64,000 bases of DNA from Epiperipatus broadwayi (GCA_028023455.1 JAQFVV010006342.1:1203001-1267000); one strand, 5' to 3'; numbered from the stretch's first letter, positions 33,799 through 45,984 are shown. The notes: generated from the sequence alone by a model not told the origin. Translations and numbers: made by a program.

Positions 33799-34638
33799 TG
33801 TGATTCCAGGAATATATGAGAGATGCAAAAAGTAAAATGAAAATGTTCAGTAGGTTGCAGTTTATGGATAGTAAAAGAGAAGCAAAAATAGTGTTCAATT
33901 GGGTTATGAGTAAAGGGCAGGTAACAAGATGGGTGAGAAAAGTAATGCGGTATGTGAAAGATTTGGATAAAGAATTTATATCAGTATACTTGTATAAAAG
34001 GTGGGATGATTGTGATAAGAGGATTGTTGAGTGTTATAGTGGTAAGGAATGGGATAAAAGAATAGAAGCATTAATAAAAAATAGGGAGTTGGAGAGATGG
34101 AGAACTAGTATGGAGGATAAGAAGAGTTTAAATATATATAGAAGTAAACGGAATATTGGATGAGAGTTAATTTATGATAATAGTAAGGAAAGTAGTTTAT
34201 TATTTAAGGCTTGAATGGGATCTTTAGCAACAAGAGAATATACATGTAAATGGAAAAACACAGATAATTTAGTGTGCAAATTGTGTAAGGAAGGTATAGA
34301 AAATATTAGGCATCTGTTGATTGAATGTAAATGCTTGAGAGCAGAAAGGGTACAGATAATGTAGTTGTGGGAGAATAGACATGAACAAAGTGACTATACA
34401 GAAAGTGAGTTATTAGTTTTTATGTTGGGTTTGTGAAGAGATAAGGGGGATTTAGATATAAAGGCTATAGAGTTGACAAAGATTATGTTGTGCAAATGGG
34501 ATGGGGCAGAATATGGGAAGACTTAAGAGTGGGGAATGGAGAATAAAATGGCTAACAGGTTTATCTGGGCATAATTTCTGAGATATTCTTGACTTCGTTT
34601 AAGGAGAAGCCAAATACATCACATCACATCAAATTGCT
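33799..34638 (+). pseudogene. 5'-truncated LINE, C-terminal end of ORF2
   Basis: A non-LTR retrotransposon 3' fragment flanked by ACACCACAC at 33790-33798 and 34639-34647, a plausible 9-bp target duplication. The forward frame (33816-34163, then on past stops) has a charged Lys/Arg/Glu-rich region followed by MGSLATREYTC and CKLCKEGIENIRHLLIEC, the C-x2-C...H-x4-C zinc knuckle found at the end of many LINE reverse transcriptase proteins. Stops at 34161, 34213 and near 34360 kill it. It ends in a short ACATC repeat tail rather than poly(A). Only the extreme C-terminus is present, so the clade cannot be assigned. Confidence 0.75.
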
Positions 34639-34879
34639 ACACCACACATGTTTAATATTCTATCATGCACAGTCATGATTAATGATATAAAGAATACCAA
34701 TGTACAATATTGTTTATTAAATGAATAAACCAATTGATAAATTGATATAAATATAAAACAGTACCAATGAACTAGCTGGGCCAAAATAAAATTCTAATCT
34801 GTAATTTCTGATTTTTTAGAATAAATTTACTTGCATATGGTATATTAGATATGGATTAATAGCTTTCACACTGTCAACA

Positions 34880-34995
34880 TTCCTTTCTTTTTTATAGAAA
34901 TAAAATCTAATATAGGGGATTTGAACACAGACTTTCAAACTCCCTTCAGCTATCCACATACATGTGAAAAAGATAAATGATCTCCAATATATATA
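34880..34995 (+). repeat. Single arm of the foldback family C
   Basis: GGGGATTTGAACACAGACTT, then TCAAACTCCCTTCAGCTATC, then ACATGTGAAAAAGATAAATG and ATCTCCAATATAT match the left arms at 44040-44160 and 44490-44600. GATTTGAAC is the complement of a tRNA B box. Only one arm is present, ending in a (TA)n run. Confidence 0.65.
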
Positions 34996-35015
34996 TATAT
35001 ATATATATATATTGT

Positions 35016-35100
35016 AGGGTATTGAGTTCAAATCCTACATCATTAACCCCAAATTCTGCAGAAGGAAAGGGGGAGAAATTTTTTCTCTCTCATTAACTGA
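35016..35100 (+). mobile_element. SINE family B, 3' part (copy 2)
   Basis: A B-box-like GAGTTCAAATCC (35026-35037) is followed by a body ending GAAGGAAAGGGGGAGAAATT, matching the end of the element at 4497-4640. The A-box half is missing, replaced by the (TA)n run that ends the preceding repeat. Confidence 0.5.
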
Positions 35101-35880
35101 TAGTTTATTAATGAAGAGGACAATGTATATATTTTGAATAGTTTAACAGTCTACTTAAGAGTAAAATTTTAATGGGGATATGAGAAACTATTGTCTTAGT
35201 TTCAAATTTCTAAAGTACCCATAATTATGAGTTAGGTCAGTAGTGATATGCATCTGAATATATTTATATTTAAGAATTAATGTTTTGAGCATGTATAAAT
35301 TGTTGTCTGTAGCTGTAGACTCTGTAAATCTTTTTTTTCTAAGTCTATTTATTAACTTTTTCTATTTCAATTTTTATCTAATAAATTCTTTTTTAATGAT
35401 ATTTTATTTTTTTATATACTTGTTATTACTAACATATTCTTTGACTTTTTAGTACTTATAATCTTTGGCTTTTTATATCGTTTGGATTGCTTTCAACAAT
35501 CATATATTGCTTTAATACACATATTTTTTCTCTGTCTACACTTTGGCTATGTAAGCAAGTTGTATATATATGAGTAAATATGTGTTCATATGCATGTGTA
35601 TGTACACACATTAAAATTTTAACATTTACAGATATATAAAAAGGTTTTTTTTTTAAACTTTATATTTTCTGTGTAAAATATTTTTTTGTACATATTATTT
35701 AAGTACAATTTTTTTTGTATTATTTTTTAAAAAATGTTAAAATGAGAGAGATTGAGAGAGATAAAATTCAAATTTAGAAAAAATCTAACTCTGGTGTTAA
35801 AAAGAAAGGGATGGTCAATTCTAAAGATTTAAATCTATTGTGGAGAGAGACTGAGAGAGATAAAATCGCCCCCCCTGAAA
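35101..35880. other. A+T-rich DNA without recognised genes
   Basis: Contains GAGAGAGATTGAGAGAGATAAAAT-like words twice (near 35746 and 35844) and a C8 run near 35870, just before the tandem duplication. No coding signal. Confidence 0.5.
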
Positions 35881-36735
35881 ATAGACATATATCACATGAT
35901 CCGACTTCTTTTTTAAGCTTGTAAAATATAAACAAAGAGCTTTGCTAATTGCTCAACAAGCTTTGTGATAAATGCATAGCAAGAGAAAGCATTTAAAATA
36001 TCTCTATCAGAAACCACACCCAAATCCCAGACCAATGGTTTTGTGCTTTGACACTCCTCAGTGAGATGCTAGAGTCGTTTCAGACACTAGATCTAAAAAT
36101 ACCAACCCAAAGCCAGAATTTATCTGAGTTAACCTTTGAGTAAAAAATCTGAAATTTTTAGACAGTTAAATGTCTTCAAACCCAGCTATTTAACTCAAAT
36201 AGCTGTATGGAGCAGAGCGATCTTTAGCCAAACCATATATTAATCTTAGCAATATAGCATCACTTAAGACTTAAAGCACAGTCTATAAAGAGTCAATAAA
36301 ATAGTCATAAATCATATGACCCACTTCTTTTGTTAAGCTTGTAAATATATAAACAAAGAGCTTTGCTAGTTGCTTAACAAGATTTGTGATAAATGCTTAG
36401 CAAGAGAGAGCATTTAAAACATCTCTACCAGAGACCACACTCAAACCCCAGACCAATGGTTTCATGCTTTGGCACTTCTCAGTGAGGCACTAGAATAGTT
36501 TCAGACACTAGATATAAAAATACCAACCCAAAGCCAGGATTTATTTAAGAGTTATCTAATGAGTAGAAAATCTGAAATTTTCAGACACTTAAATGTCTTC
36601 AAACCCAGCTATCTTCATTTTCAACCACATATGCTTTAGGTTTATTGCCTTAGTAAATATTACTAACTCAAATAGCAATATGGAGCAGAGAGATCTTCAG
36701 CCAAACCATATATTAGTAGCTTTAACAATATAGAC
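35881..36735. repeat. Tandem duplication with 420-bp offset
   Basis: Copy 1 (35881-about 36260) and copy 2 (36301-about 36735) align from ATAGACATATATCACATGAT / ATAGTCATAAATCATATGAC through to the AAACCATATATTA end. The copies differ by many substitutions, and copy 1 lacks about 55 bp present in copy 2 (near 36611-36665). The unit is less A+T-rich than its flanks but has no reading frame; it may be a two-copy remnant of a satellite or an unrecognised element with direct terminal repeats. Confidence 0.8.
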
Positions 36736-38099
36736 TTTTATTATAATAGTGTTCATGAAATCAAATTGATATCAGCCAACCATTCACAGTATTTACATAC
36801 AATCCATGAAATTTGCTTTTTTCAATGACTATTAAGCAGGAGTCTTTTTTGATCTAGAAAGTTAAATCTATCCATCCACCTTAGTTCACTTCTTTTTGGT
36901 ATATAATTCATTTGGAGTTTTTTTTTTTTTTGGGGGGGGGGGGATTGTAATCTGAATATTCCAGATTCCAGATGTCAATAATAATCTTACAACTTTTGAC
37001 TTTTCTTTCATGCATGGAGATATTGGTGAATAGATATCCAAATGGTTTTAATCTAATGATGAGTGATAGTCTTGGATCTCATGATGAATGACTAGATTTG
37101 AAAGATTTATCTTCCAGCATTATAGCTTTATTCTGCTATTTGTCATTATACTATTTGTAATGTTATGTCTGCTATAAATTGTTGTGGATATGTGTATGAT
37201 TCAGACCTTAAATTATCAAAGTCTTATTATGAACAATAATTTGAATGAAATTGGTATTTTTATATATAGTTTACCAGCAATTATTGAATTGTAAGAGATA
37301 AAGTTTAGGACTTAGTGGCTATATTATATTCACATTAAATATTATTATATTCAAACTATTGTTATGTTATTGAATAGGATTATAATTTTTATCTGATCAG
37401 AAATAGGGTGGTGTCTGACAATCATTACCAACAATCACATCACATGATTCTCAAGTGGTTCCATTAACAATTTCATCTTGCTATGGAGCTATCTACTGAG
37501 AGCTTAAGTAATCCAATAAGTAGAAAGTAGTTTGCTCTGAAGATGGAGAGTTTTATTGCACTATTGATTCCAGTGTCCATTAATTATTTAAACTGACAAT
37601 AGGTGGGTCTAGAATCCAATGAAAATAATTTGATGAACTGGGGATTAATAGGCAGTAATCTTTTGAAATGGGTAAAAAGGATATTTTGTTATAAATGCAT
37701 ATCTAGTTATTAATGGATTATGAGTAAAGTGGATAGAGTCTGGAATAAGTGATAAAGATGTTTATTTTTTCACAAATGACGTTACGTTCTAATTTTTCAG
37801 TAATTGACTGGAATTAAGAGATTTTAGGACTTGGATTTAAAACAATCTAAAAAAGATAAAGAAAACAAAAATAAAAATAATATTTAATTAAAATGAAAAA
37901 AATATATAAGTATTGAAGCTATACATATATACACATGGAATATATATATATATGTTTGCTTCACCATTCACTGTGGTTTAACTAAAGACCCTGGGTCCAA
38001 CCACAATGAATGTAGACTAAATTTAAAGTAAGTAAAATTTACAAAATGTTTTTTTTTAATTTTAGAAAATAAAATGAAAAGATTTTATTTTAGATAACA
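36736..38099. other. A+T-rich DNA without recognised genes
   Basis: A T13/G12 tract at about 36920-36943 is the only feature that stands out. No supported gene. Confidence 0.5.
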
Positions 38100-38720
38100 A
38101 AATAAAATTTCTAGAACTCATTGAAGAAAAAGATTAGTTAGATAGGAATAATTAATTAAAAACACAGCAATTAAAAATAAGATAGCAAAACAATGGGATT
38201 GAAATGGAAGATGGCTAACAAGCTAGATATAAATTGAGAACTTGTCTATTGTTAGCTTTCTTTTACCTGGCTCAGCTCTACAGCTAGAACTGAAATCAGC
38301 CACAAAGATATTTTATTGGAAAGGAAATAAAATTAGCTTTTTCAGAAAGAATTGTCGGCAACCAAAAAAATATCTTGGCCTCTTGCAACCAAGAAAATGT
38401 CTTAGCCTCTTGTGGAATAAATTCTCAAAACCACCAGCATTCTATAGACAAGGAGAGAAGAACTTAAAATGGGTGCTGTAAGAAAAATGGTGGAGCAGAC
38501 TTTTTCCTCTATCTCCCAGTTGTTTTCCTGTCTGCTGGAGCTTGGGAAGGGGTAACCCAAGAAATGTGGTGCGCCAGAATAATTTTGCCTGACAATTTCC
38601 TGCTGCTATAAATGGATAACCGAGAACAAAAATCACCGTAAGCAATCAGTATGGACTGCTGACCAGAATGTCTTCATGGCCATCTAATAAAGACGTATGC
38701 AATCTAAAAATCATTACCGG
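38100..38720. other. Unassigned, less A+T-rich patch
   Basis: Frames on both strands (plus 38242-38481, minus 38645-38442) are not conserved in any way I recognise. A duplicated word (GGCAACCAAAAAAATATCTTGGCCTC-like, then TGCAACCAAGAAAATGTCTTAGCCTC-like, 38350-38410) gives a short internal repeat of about 33 bp. Near 38690 an AATAAA sits in CTAATAAAGACG. Could be the end of an old retroelement or transcript. Confidence 0.3.
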
Positions 38721-39931
38721 TAACTTCAATTTTTCATTTGTATTTTATGTTGGCTTAAATTACAAACTTAAGTCATTTATGTTATAAGTATAATGTGTTA
38801 ATATATATATAGCCTGAGAATTTTTAACATTTTCATTGTTATTTTTTTTATTTGACCAGTATAATGGCAATTCTTAATCCTATTAATATATATGTAAATG
38901 TTTTTTTTTTTGGTTAATGGATTGCCATTATCCATTACTTGAATTGTACAATACTTATATTTTTTTTTTTAAAAGAAAGATTTCTTTCTTATAGCTTGGC
39001 ATAAACATATATATATACTGGAGGAACTGGAAGTGAGAAATAATCTAATTTCATTTATTTCTATTTGTTCGATCCGCTACTAAATAGGGGAATATTTCAG
39101 ATTTATTAAAACTCTTTGAATAAAATTTTCCCTTCCAATTCTTTCCTACCGTATTGGTTTCACTAATTTTTTTTAAAATATATATTAGAAAGAGAGAAAA
39201 AGCAGAACAAGCAATTGTTGTTTTTTTAAAAAAATAATTCAATGTTTCTTTTTTTTAAAATTTGTACTTAGAAATATATATATAAAAAAAAAGACATTCG
39301 AGTATATATATTAAAATGTTCAATTTTATGCATTTTGTAAGAAAGATCCAATTCTGTCTTGTATTTTTTTTATACTTTCTTAAAGTCAATCTGGGTTTTA
39401 CCAATATATATATTTAGTTGTCTAAAACAGATATAGCTTAAGCGTTTAAAATTTGATTAAATATAAGAGAGGGTACAGTACAGTATATATAAGTGTAAAT
39501 TAAAAATATTAAATCTGCATTAGGGTGAACTAGTTAAATAGTGTTTAATTAATATACCTATCTTTTTATATATTTTAATGTTAGAAAAGGTGCAAAGTAA
39601 TTATTTCTAATAGTAGATATTCTCTCAGTCTTAGAAAGATTTTGAAGTCATATTATTTCATATACGTATATTTTACCTAAGGTTTTAAGGTTTAACGGTG
39701 AGTTGACTACATTTTCTTTTATCTTGTGCTACTCAGTGATTTGTGTGGGGTCTTGGCACATATCCATAGCTCCTGTTGTCTTTGATTCATAGGCTAACAC
39801 TGCTCTGAGATTGCCATTGATGATAAAGTGGATCTTGACCTTCTTTGAATATTACTACTGGACACAAGCAAGCATACCCCGCCCTGAACTCGGATTACAC
39901 TGAGGCGAATAAGTTCCATTTCTCTAACCCT
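38721..39931. other. A+T-rich DNA without recognised genes
   Basis: Many T runs and a minus-strand frame (39242-39051, 63 residues) with no motif. The part 39720-39930 is less A+T-rich and runs up to the inverted-terminus element. Confidence 0.45.
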
Positions 39932-40762
39932 TGTGTTAGACCCGGGGGTGCTATCCAGACCTCAAGATAGCCCTATGTATAAAAAACTTTGTGCCTTCGA
40001 GACTTGTTTCTAATCTCATACAATTAAATCACCAAGGATCACAGTAATGTTTAATTTCATTATAGATAAAACCTTAACTTTGTAATATGCTCAAACTATT
40101 GCTGAGTAAGTCTAAGAAGTGTCCACTGGGGGGGGGGGGTTCTTTACTTTGTTGTTTAAATATAGGCTATATTTGAACATGACCTTAATCTATTTGACTA
40201 TTTTTTTTTAATCAATTGTCATTTTTTTGTAATTTTACCCTAGAGTTATATTTTTCTGTATCCCTCCTTTAAAGTAAAGCACCCAGTTATTGACTAAGTA
40301 CAGTATTGTTCTGTAATTATTGTACTATTGTTTAATTATATTAAGCGGATCTGTCTAATGCATATCAATACATATCCATGTCTGTAAATGCAAGAAAATA
40401 ACTTGCAACATTTGTTTGTTAATTATTTCTTCAAATTGTCATTTCTTTTAATTGAACAATAAACTTTCATTCACTAATCTCATCAATATCTTGTCTGTGT
40501 CATTATATAGTCTAAACCTGATTTTTCTTTGTTAAAATTTCCCTTTAGGATCTCATCTCTCCCTGACCACCGGGCATGCATGAAGAAGAAATTCTAGTGT
40601 GGTTTGGGAAGTAAGTCGCTTAGTGGTAATCTGGAGGAGTAGTTGAGGTTTGAACCCCCTCTACCTGCATCTTTAAATTAGGTTAAAGCAGCTCTATTTT
40701 TCATATCATTACAGTTTTTTTGTATAATCTGGGGTCTGGATAGCACCCCTGGGTCTAACACA
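39932..40762. mobile_element. Element with ~33-bp inverted termini (DNA transposon or solo LTR)
   Basis: The left end starts TGTGTTAGACCCGGGGGTGC and the right end is its complement with a single change over about 31 bases. The 831-bp interior has no reading frame. TATAAAAAAC lies 46 bp in from the left (39978) and AATAAA at 40451, followed by the GT-rich TTGTCTGTGTC, which together would fit an LTR; TG...CA ends also fit. The long inverted termini fit a non-autonomous DNA transposon better. No target duplication is visible. Confidence 0.55.
40600..40690 (+). other. tRNA-like sequence inside the inverted-terminus element
   Basis: TCGCTTAGTGGTAA (40615-40628) resembles an A box and GGTTTGAACC (40648-40657) a B box, about 33 nt apart. 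May be a SINE head carried inside the element. No cloverleaf could be closed. Confidence 0.35.
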
Positions 40763-42778
40763 TATATGTGTAAAAATTAAGTGATTTATAAGTGCTACCA
40801 ATAAATAATTGAACTGTCCTTTAGCTACCATGTTCAATGTCTTTTCACATAAAGAAATGACTTTTTATGGTCTCTCTCATGTAAGATTTTATATGACAAG
40901 TTATCATAAACTATAGCATCCAGAAAAACAAATGTTGATTCAGCATTGAGATTTGAAACAATTGATGTTTTAATTTACAGAACAGAGTTATTTTTATTCA
41001 TGTTAAAAACTCTGTAGATAAATTTCAAATATATAATTAAAATAATTACTGTAATAAATATATGGGAAAGTCAAATGACAATTTAGAGAAAGAGAGAGTG
41101 AGAGAAATAGATATTCTAGCCTAGTCTGACTCAACTATCTCATCCAACTACTGCAAGATTTAAAATGCATAGATTTAAACAAGTAAATAATAATAAATAT
41201 TTGTAAAAAATTCTAAACATTTTGACACAATCTTAATATAAAGAATAAATTCACCTTTTTAAGGTTTAAATTATGTAATATACTTATTTTAATTAAATAA
41301 TAGCTTTTAATAAAATAAATTTACATAAATAAAATATTAAAACTAGTTGGAATTAATATTAAACTATTTAAAAAACCAAGCTATTATTATTATCTATTTA
41401 CTGTTTAATTGCATTACTAATAATATTTAACTTATCTTTCATAAAAGTTGAAAAAGACATCATTATTTGAGTTCATTTTAATGTTATCTCTTTCTCAATT
41501 AAAAGTAAGAAAACTCTATTCAACTCCAAATTAAAGTTATCAAATTTCTCCTTATTGTCTATTCTTTTCTGCCCCTTTACAAAAATAACAATCTTATGCC
41601 ATTTTAGATTTTCCAAAAGAGAAGAAAAAAATTAAACTTTTAGTAGTTCAGAATATTAATCATTAAACTCTTATTACTCTTATTATTAATTTTCTCAATT
41701 TTTAAAAAAGAATAATTTACTTTTAACCTTATAGTTCTCACTTTATTTTATGCCCTCTAATGGCTTGTTGGATTAAATTTTTTTATTTTATCAAAAAAAT
41801 TTTATTTATTTTTTATTATATTTTCACAAATTTTGTATTATTTATTACAAATATAAGTTTACAAATGAAAATTATTCTTAAAAATAATATTTTAATTTTC
41901 AAATATAGAAAAAGTAACAAACTGAAATACATAATCAGAACAATAACCTTTTCCTTATAGCGTGATTACTGTAATGTCAGTTAAAATACTACATTAACAA
42001 GATTAGATTTATTTTAACTCAATTCCAAAACTCTAATAAGTTATTGTTCAGATTGTCTAAAGACAACACAATTTTATTTAAAATTCAAAATTCTACTTTC
42101 AGTTATTTAAAAATGTCAATATATATATATATTATTAAAAGTGCTTTTATTTAATTTGACCAGTAGTGCACTAAAAACCAAAAAAAACCTATTTTTTTAT
42201 TGTTATATGTAACTTGAAATAAAAACATAAGGCATCCATATTAAGTAATTTAATTAAAAATTAGTTTTCTATTTTATTTCAACTTAAATACAACAATCAA
42301 AATTGTATTTGAAAATATGTTAGTTTGTAATACATTAATCATCAAATTAATGTTTTATAAAATATTTATATATATATTATTTTTACTTTTTAGTATTTAG
42401 ATATTTTGCAATGGGCTTTCTGTAATCAGTCATATACAAATTAAAAAACTGAAAATTTGAGTGATGCCATCACATTTATGTGCATAAAATTTTTTTTACA
42501 AAATTTTTGTGTTTATGATAACAGCATTTTTTAAATAAAGCTAGTATTAGTTGAACAATCAAAAGAATTTAGTTTTTATTCATCATTTATTTTTATTTTT
42601 TGAAGCTTTTATTTAACTTGAAAACTATTTGTTTGTTTGTTTGTTTGTTTAGGATAACCGTTGTAATTAAATTTTAACATACTTCTATCCAATGGAGTTC
42701 CTTTAAATCTTGTACATGTGTTAGAAGATGAAAATCAATTTGGCACTGAACTACTTCAAGGTAATCAAATGGCTTATA
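40763..42778. other. A+T-rich DNA without recognised genes
   Basis: A frame at 41760-41960 (plus) is low-complexity Phe/Ile/Lys-rich and likely chance. A (GTTT)n tract lies at 42630-42652. Confidence 0.5.
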
Positions 42779-42985
42779 TAATCTAAGGGACTATCTTACT
42801 ACATTATTATAATAGTTAAATATCCAATATAATCTAAGGGACTATTTTACTACATTATTATAATAGTTAAATATCCAATATAATCTAAGGGACTATTTTA
42901 CTATATTATTATAATAGTTAAATATCCAATATAATCTAAGGGACTATTTTACTACATTATTATAATAGTTAAATATCCAATATAA
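42779..42985. repeat. Minisatellite, four 51-bp units
   Basis: ATCTAAGGGACTAT starts at 42781, 42832, 42883 and 42934, each exactly 51 bp apart. Units are nearly identical (CTTACT against TTTACT in unit 1, one TACATT to TATATT change). Each unit contains an ATTATAATAGT segment. The high identity indicates recent expansion. Confidence 0.95.
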
Positions 42986-43309
42986 TTGAATGATTTATTG
43001 ATCGATTGATTTATTTATTATTTATTTATATAATCGAAGGATGTTGATATATCAAATTTCAAACACAAATATATTGCTTTACTAAGTTATGCACAAGATG
43101 GTGATATATCTTTAAACACTTATTTTTAAAAATGTTATATTAAAAGAGTTAATGATGAGTTAAAATAAAAATAAAGACAAAATATAATTTCAACTGATTG
43201 TAAAAGTTGCTTCTTTTAAAAAAAAATTATTTCATAAACAAAATAATATTGGAATCAATTTTTAATGCACCACAAATTTCCTTTAAAAGTTACACAAGTT
43301 GTGATTTTG
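42986..43309. other. A+T-rich DNA without recognised features
   Basis: Contains a short ATT/TTTA-rich stretch (43005-43030) and nothing else I can support. Confidence 0.5.
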
Positions 43310-43314
43310 CTTTC

Positions 43315-43425
43315 TTTTTTTTTTCCTCATGTGTCATAGCATCAGTTGGGAAGCGAACCCACTAACCCAGGACAACTGCTTGTAAAGCAGCTGTCGCTGA
43401 CCTCTCGATCACCAATGCTTGACCA
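43315..43425 (-). mobile_element. tRNA-Val-like SINE (family A, copy 3)
   Basis: Minus-strand copy: a T-rich tail complement at 43315-43325, then the same body as the 5.1-5.3 kb copies (CATGTGTCATAGCATCAG... GACCTCTCG...CACCAATGCTTGAC). Its B-box half reads GTGGGTTCGCTTCC on the minus strand, better kept than in copy 1. A clear target duplication was not found. Confidence 0.75.
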
Positions 43426-44019
43426 TTTTCCATTTTAAATTAAAATAAGTACAAAAAATATTCAAGTACTAAAAATTTAAAACCAATATATATATATATA
43501 GTCAAAATAAAAGTCATAGATTAATTCATAGATCACATGACCCTATCTATATATATATAAATATAAATATTTGATAATAAGTACTTTATTTACTGTGCAT
43601 TAAAAAGCCCAAACCACAATTAGGCTTTTTATATTTAATTTGAAATAAAAGTGTAGGAACTCTATAAGAAATTAATTAATTCAATTATTAAAATGATAAG
43701 TATTGAATTAATTAATTTCTGGATATCCCATGTTGTTATATCAAGTTAAATATAAAAATTGTGTTTACAGAAAACAATTATTTTTTGGCTCTATAATGCA
43801 CTGTAAGTAAAACTGCTTATTAAAACACATTATATGTATATTAGTTTTAACTTTTTAGTATTTACACATTAAATAAAAGTGTTTATTATAAAATATTTTT
43901 ATATACATTATAATTAATTGTAAACATTTTTAATGAATTAGACATGAAATTCAACGAAAGTGTATTTTTAAAATACATACTGTCATTTATTAATATTTAA
44001 ATACAAGTATAGTGTATAT
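43426..44019. other. A+T-rich DNA with small palindrome
   Basis: GAAATTAATTAATTCAAT (43668) and ATTGAATTAATTAATTTC (43703) form a perfect hairpin with a 17-nt loop. A (TA)n tract precedes it. No gene. Confidence 0.55.
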
Positions 44020-45350
44020 ACATAAGCTAGATATAATTAGAGAGGATTTGAACCCAAATTTTCAAGCTTCATTCACTTATACACTTAATCTTATACAGTT
44101 GATACACATGACAAAATACATGTGAAAAAGATAAATGATCTTCAATATATGTATTTTATGCTGAACCAGTATTCATCAATTGGTCTAGATCATCATCTCC
44201 TACACATATATACAATCAGTGCTCAGTTTATATTAAGTTATCAGATGTTTGAATTTTAATGAACTGTCTTCACTCTCCAATTCTTCAGCTATCCATATCA
44301 TTGAAAATTTGATGATGGCAGATTCACAATCCTTGTTTTCCAATTTTGTTGTCATATCCATGTTGATCGTAAGTCATTCTGACCCCTAGATAGGACTTTA
44401 TATCATTAAAGTACACAGAAGAATGATGGTCAAAATATAGGCTAATATTTAAATACAAGAGTAGTCTATATACTTAAGCTAGATATAATTAGAGGTTTTG
44501 AACCCAGACTTTCAAGCTCCCTTTAGTTATCCACTCTATTTTATACAGGTGATACACATGATTACATACATGTGAAAAAGATAAATGATCTCCAATATAT
44601 CTATTTCATGCTAAACCTTCAAACTCCCTCTAGTTACATCAAACTTATGTATATACTATACTTTTATTTAAATATTACAGATTTTTAACTTTATTCAGAC
44701 CAACTAATAAACACTGGTTCAGCACACAATAGGTATATTGGAGATCATTTATCTTTTTCACATGTATTTGGTCATGTGTATCAGTTGTATAAGATGAAAT
44801 AGGCAATACGTATAGTGAGTTTTGCCTGTTTTAATGAAATAGGTGACTGAATGAAGCTTGAAAGTCTGGCTTCAAATTCCCTCTAATTACATCTAGCTTA
44901 AGTATATATACTGTGTTTGTATCTAAATATTACAGATTCAATCTGTAGTCTTCCCATTAATCTTCTATGTATTTAAATGGTCTTAAAGTCCTACATATGA
45001 GGGGTCAGAATGACTTACAGTGAACATGGGTATGACAACAAAATTAAAAACAAGGGCTTTGAACATGTCATCATCAGATTTTCAATGATGTGGACAGTTG
45101 AAGAGTTGGAGAGTAGAGAGGATTGCAGCCTGTCCATTAAAGTTTGAAAATTTGCTATCTTAATATAAACTAAGCACTGTTTATATATGTATGAGAACTG
45201 ATGATCTGGACCAATTGATGTGTACTGGTTTAGCATGAAATATGTATATTACAGATCATTTACCTTTTTCACATGTACATGGTCATGTATCAGTTGTGCA
45301 AGATGGTGTGGTCAACTTAAGGAAGCTGGAAGTCTGGGTTAAAACCCCTT
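44020..45350. mobile_element. Nested long foldbacks of family C, 1.33 kb
   Basis: The outer left arm (about 44020-44395, from AAGCTAGATATAATTAGAGA to GTAAGTCATTCTGACCCC) is matched in reverse complement by about 45000-45350. Inside lies a second, shorter inverted pair of the same family (about 44465-44630 against 44735-44895). Outer ends carry tRNA B-box-like sequence: GATTTGAACCC near the left tips, GGTTCAAATCC-type on the complement. Arms carry a hammerhead-like motif (complement at 44154-44179; forward, degenerate, at 45213-45246). No coding frame of interest. Confidence 0.75.
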
Positions 45351-45510
45351 AATTGCTGACATTTATTGTGCATTACTTAACCCTTACTGGACTGATCTCA
45401 ATAAAATTTAAAATTCAGCCTCTTAGCACTATTAGAATGGATAACACTGCACTGCAACCAATACCTAACAAGTACAAAATTTGAAGAATATATTTTTCCA
45501 TAGAAGTATA
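45351..45510. other. Spacer without recognised features
   Basis: Short unique A+T-rich sequence between the foldback and the 102-bp duplication. Confidence 0.5.
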
Positions 45511-45714
45511 TAAATTATCAGTTATAACATTTGATGCAATTTCTATGTTAAGTATTTAAAAATATAATCAAATGCCTTTAATTCTTGGAAGGTTATAAGA
45601 AGCTTGTTCATCTAAATTATCAGTTATAACATTTGATGCAATTTCTATGTTAAGTATTTAAAAATATAATCAAATGCCTTTAATTCTTGGAAGGTTATAA
45701 GAAGCTTGTTCATC
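45511..45714. repeat. Perfect 102-bp tandem duplication
   Basis: 45511-45612 and 45613-45714 are identical by eye, both starting TAAATTATCAGTTATAACAT and ending AGCTTGTTCATC. Perfect identity indicates a very recent event, or an assembly artefact. Confidence 0.95.
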
Positions 45715-45984
45715 AGAAATCCAAGATTGGAATCAATTTAAGGACTTTAACCTAAAATTACAAGATAATTTACTCAATTGTATCATAGTATAAGTAGAAT
45801 TAATAACAGCATTGTTTTTACAAATCAATAATGATTATTAAAATCTTAAAAGAAGAAATTAGTAATCAGTATGTTTTTAATTCATAAATATTATTAGCTC
45901 CAAAATAACAAATCATCCCATTATTTGGAGAAAGCTAACATTCACAAAAATTTATATTATTTACTTTAATACATTGTACAGGCT

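Noticed and set aside
38242-38645. Overlapping 79- and 67-residue frames as genes
   Set aside because: Opposite-strand overlap, no motif, and an internal 33-bp repeat; left as an unassigned patch.
41760-41960. 66-residue frame as a membrane protein gene
   Set aside because: Phe/Ile/Lys-rich composition follows from A+T-rich DNA; no promoter, relatives or conserved motif.
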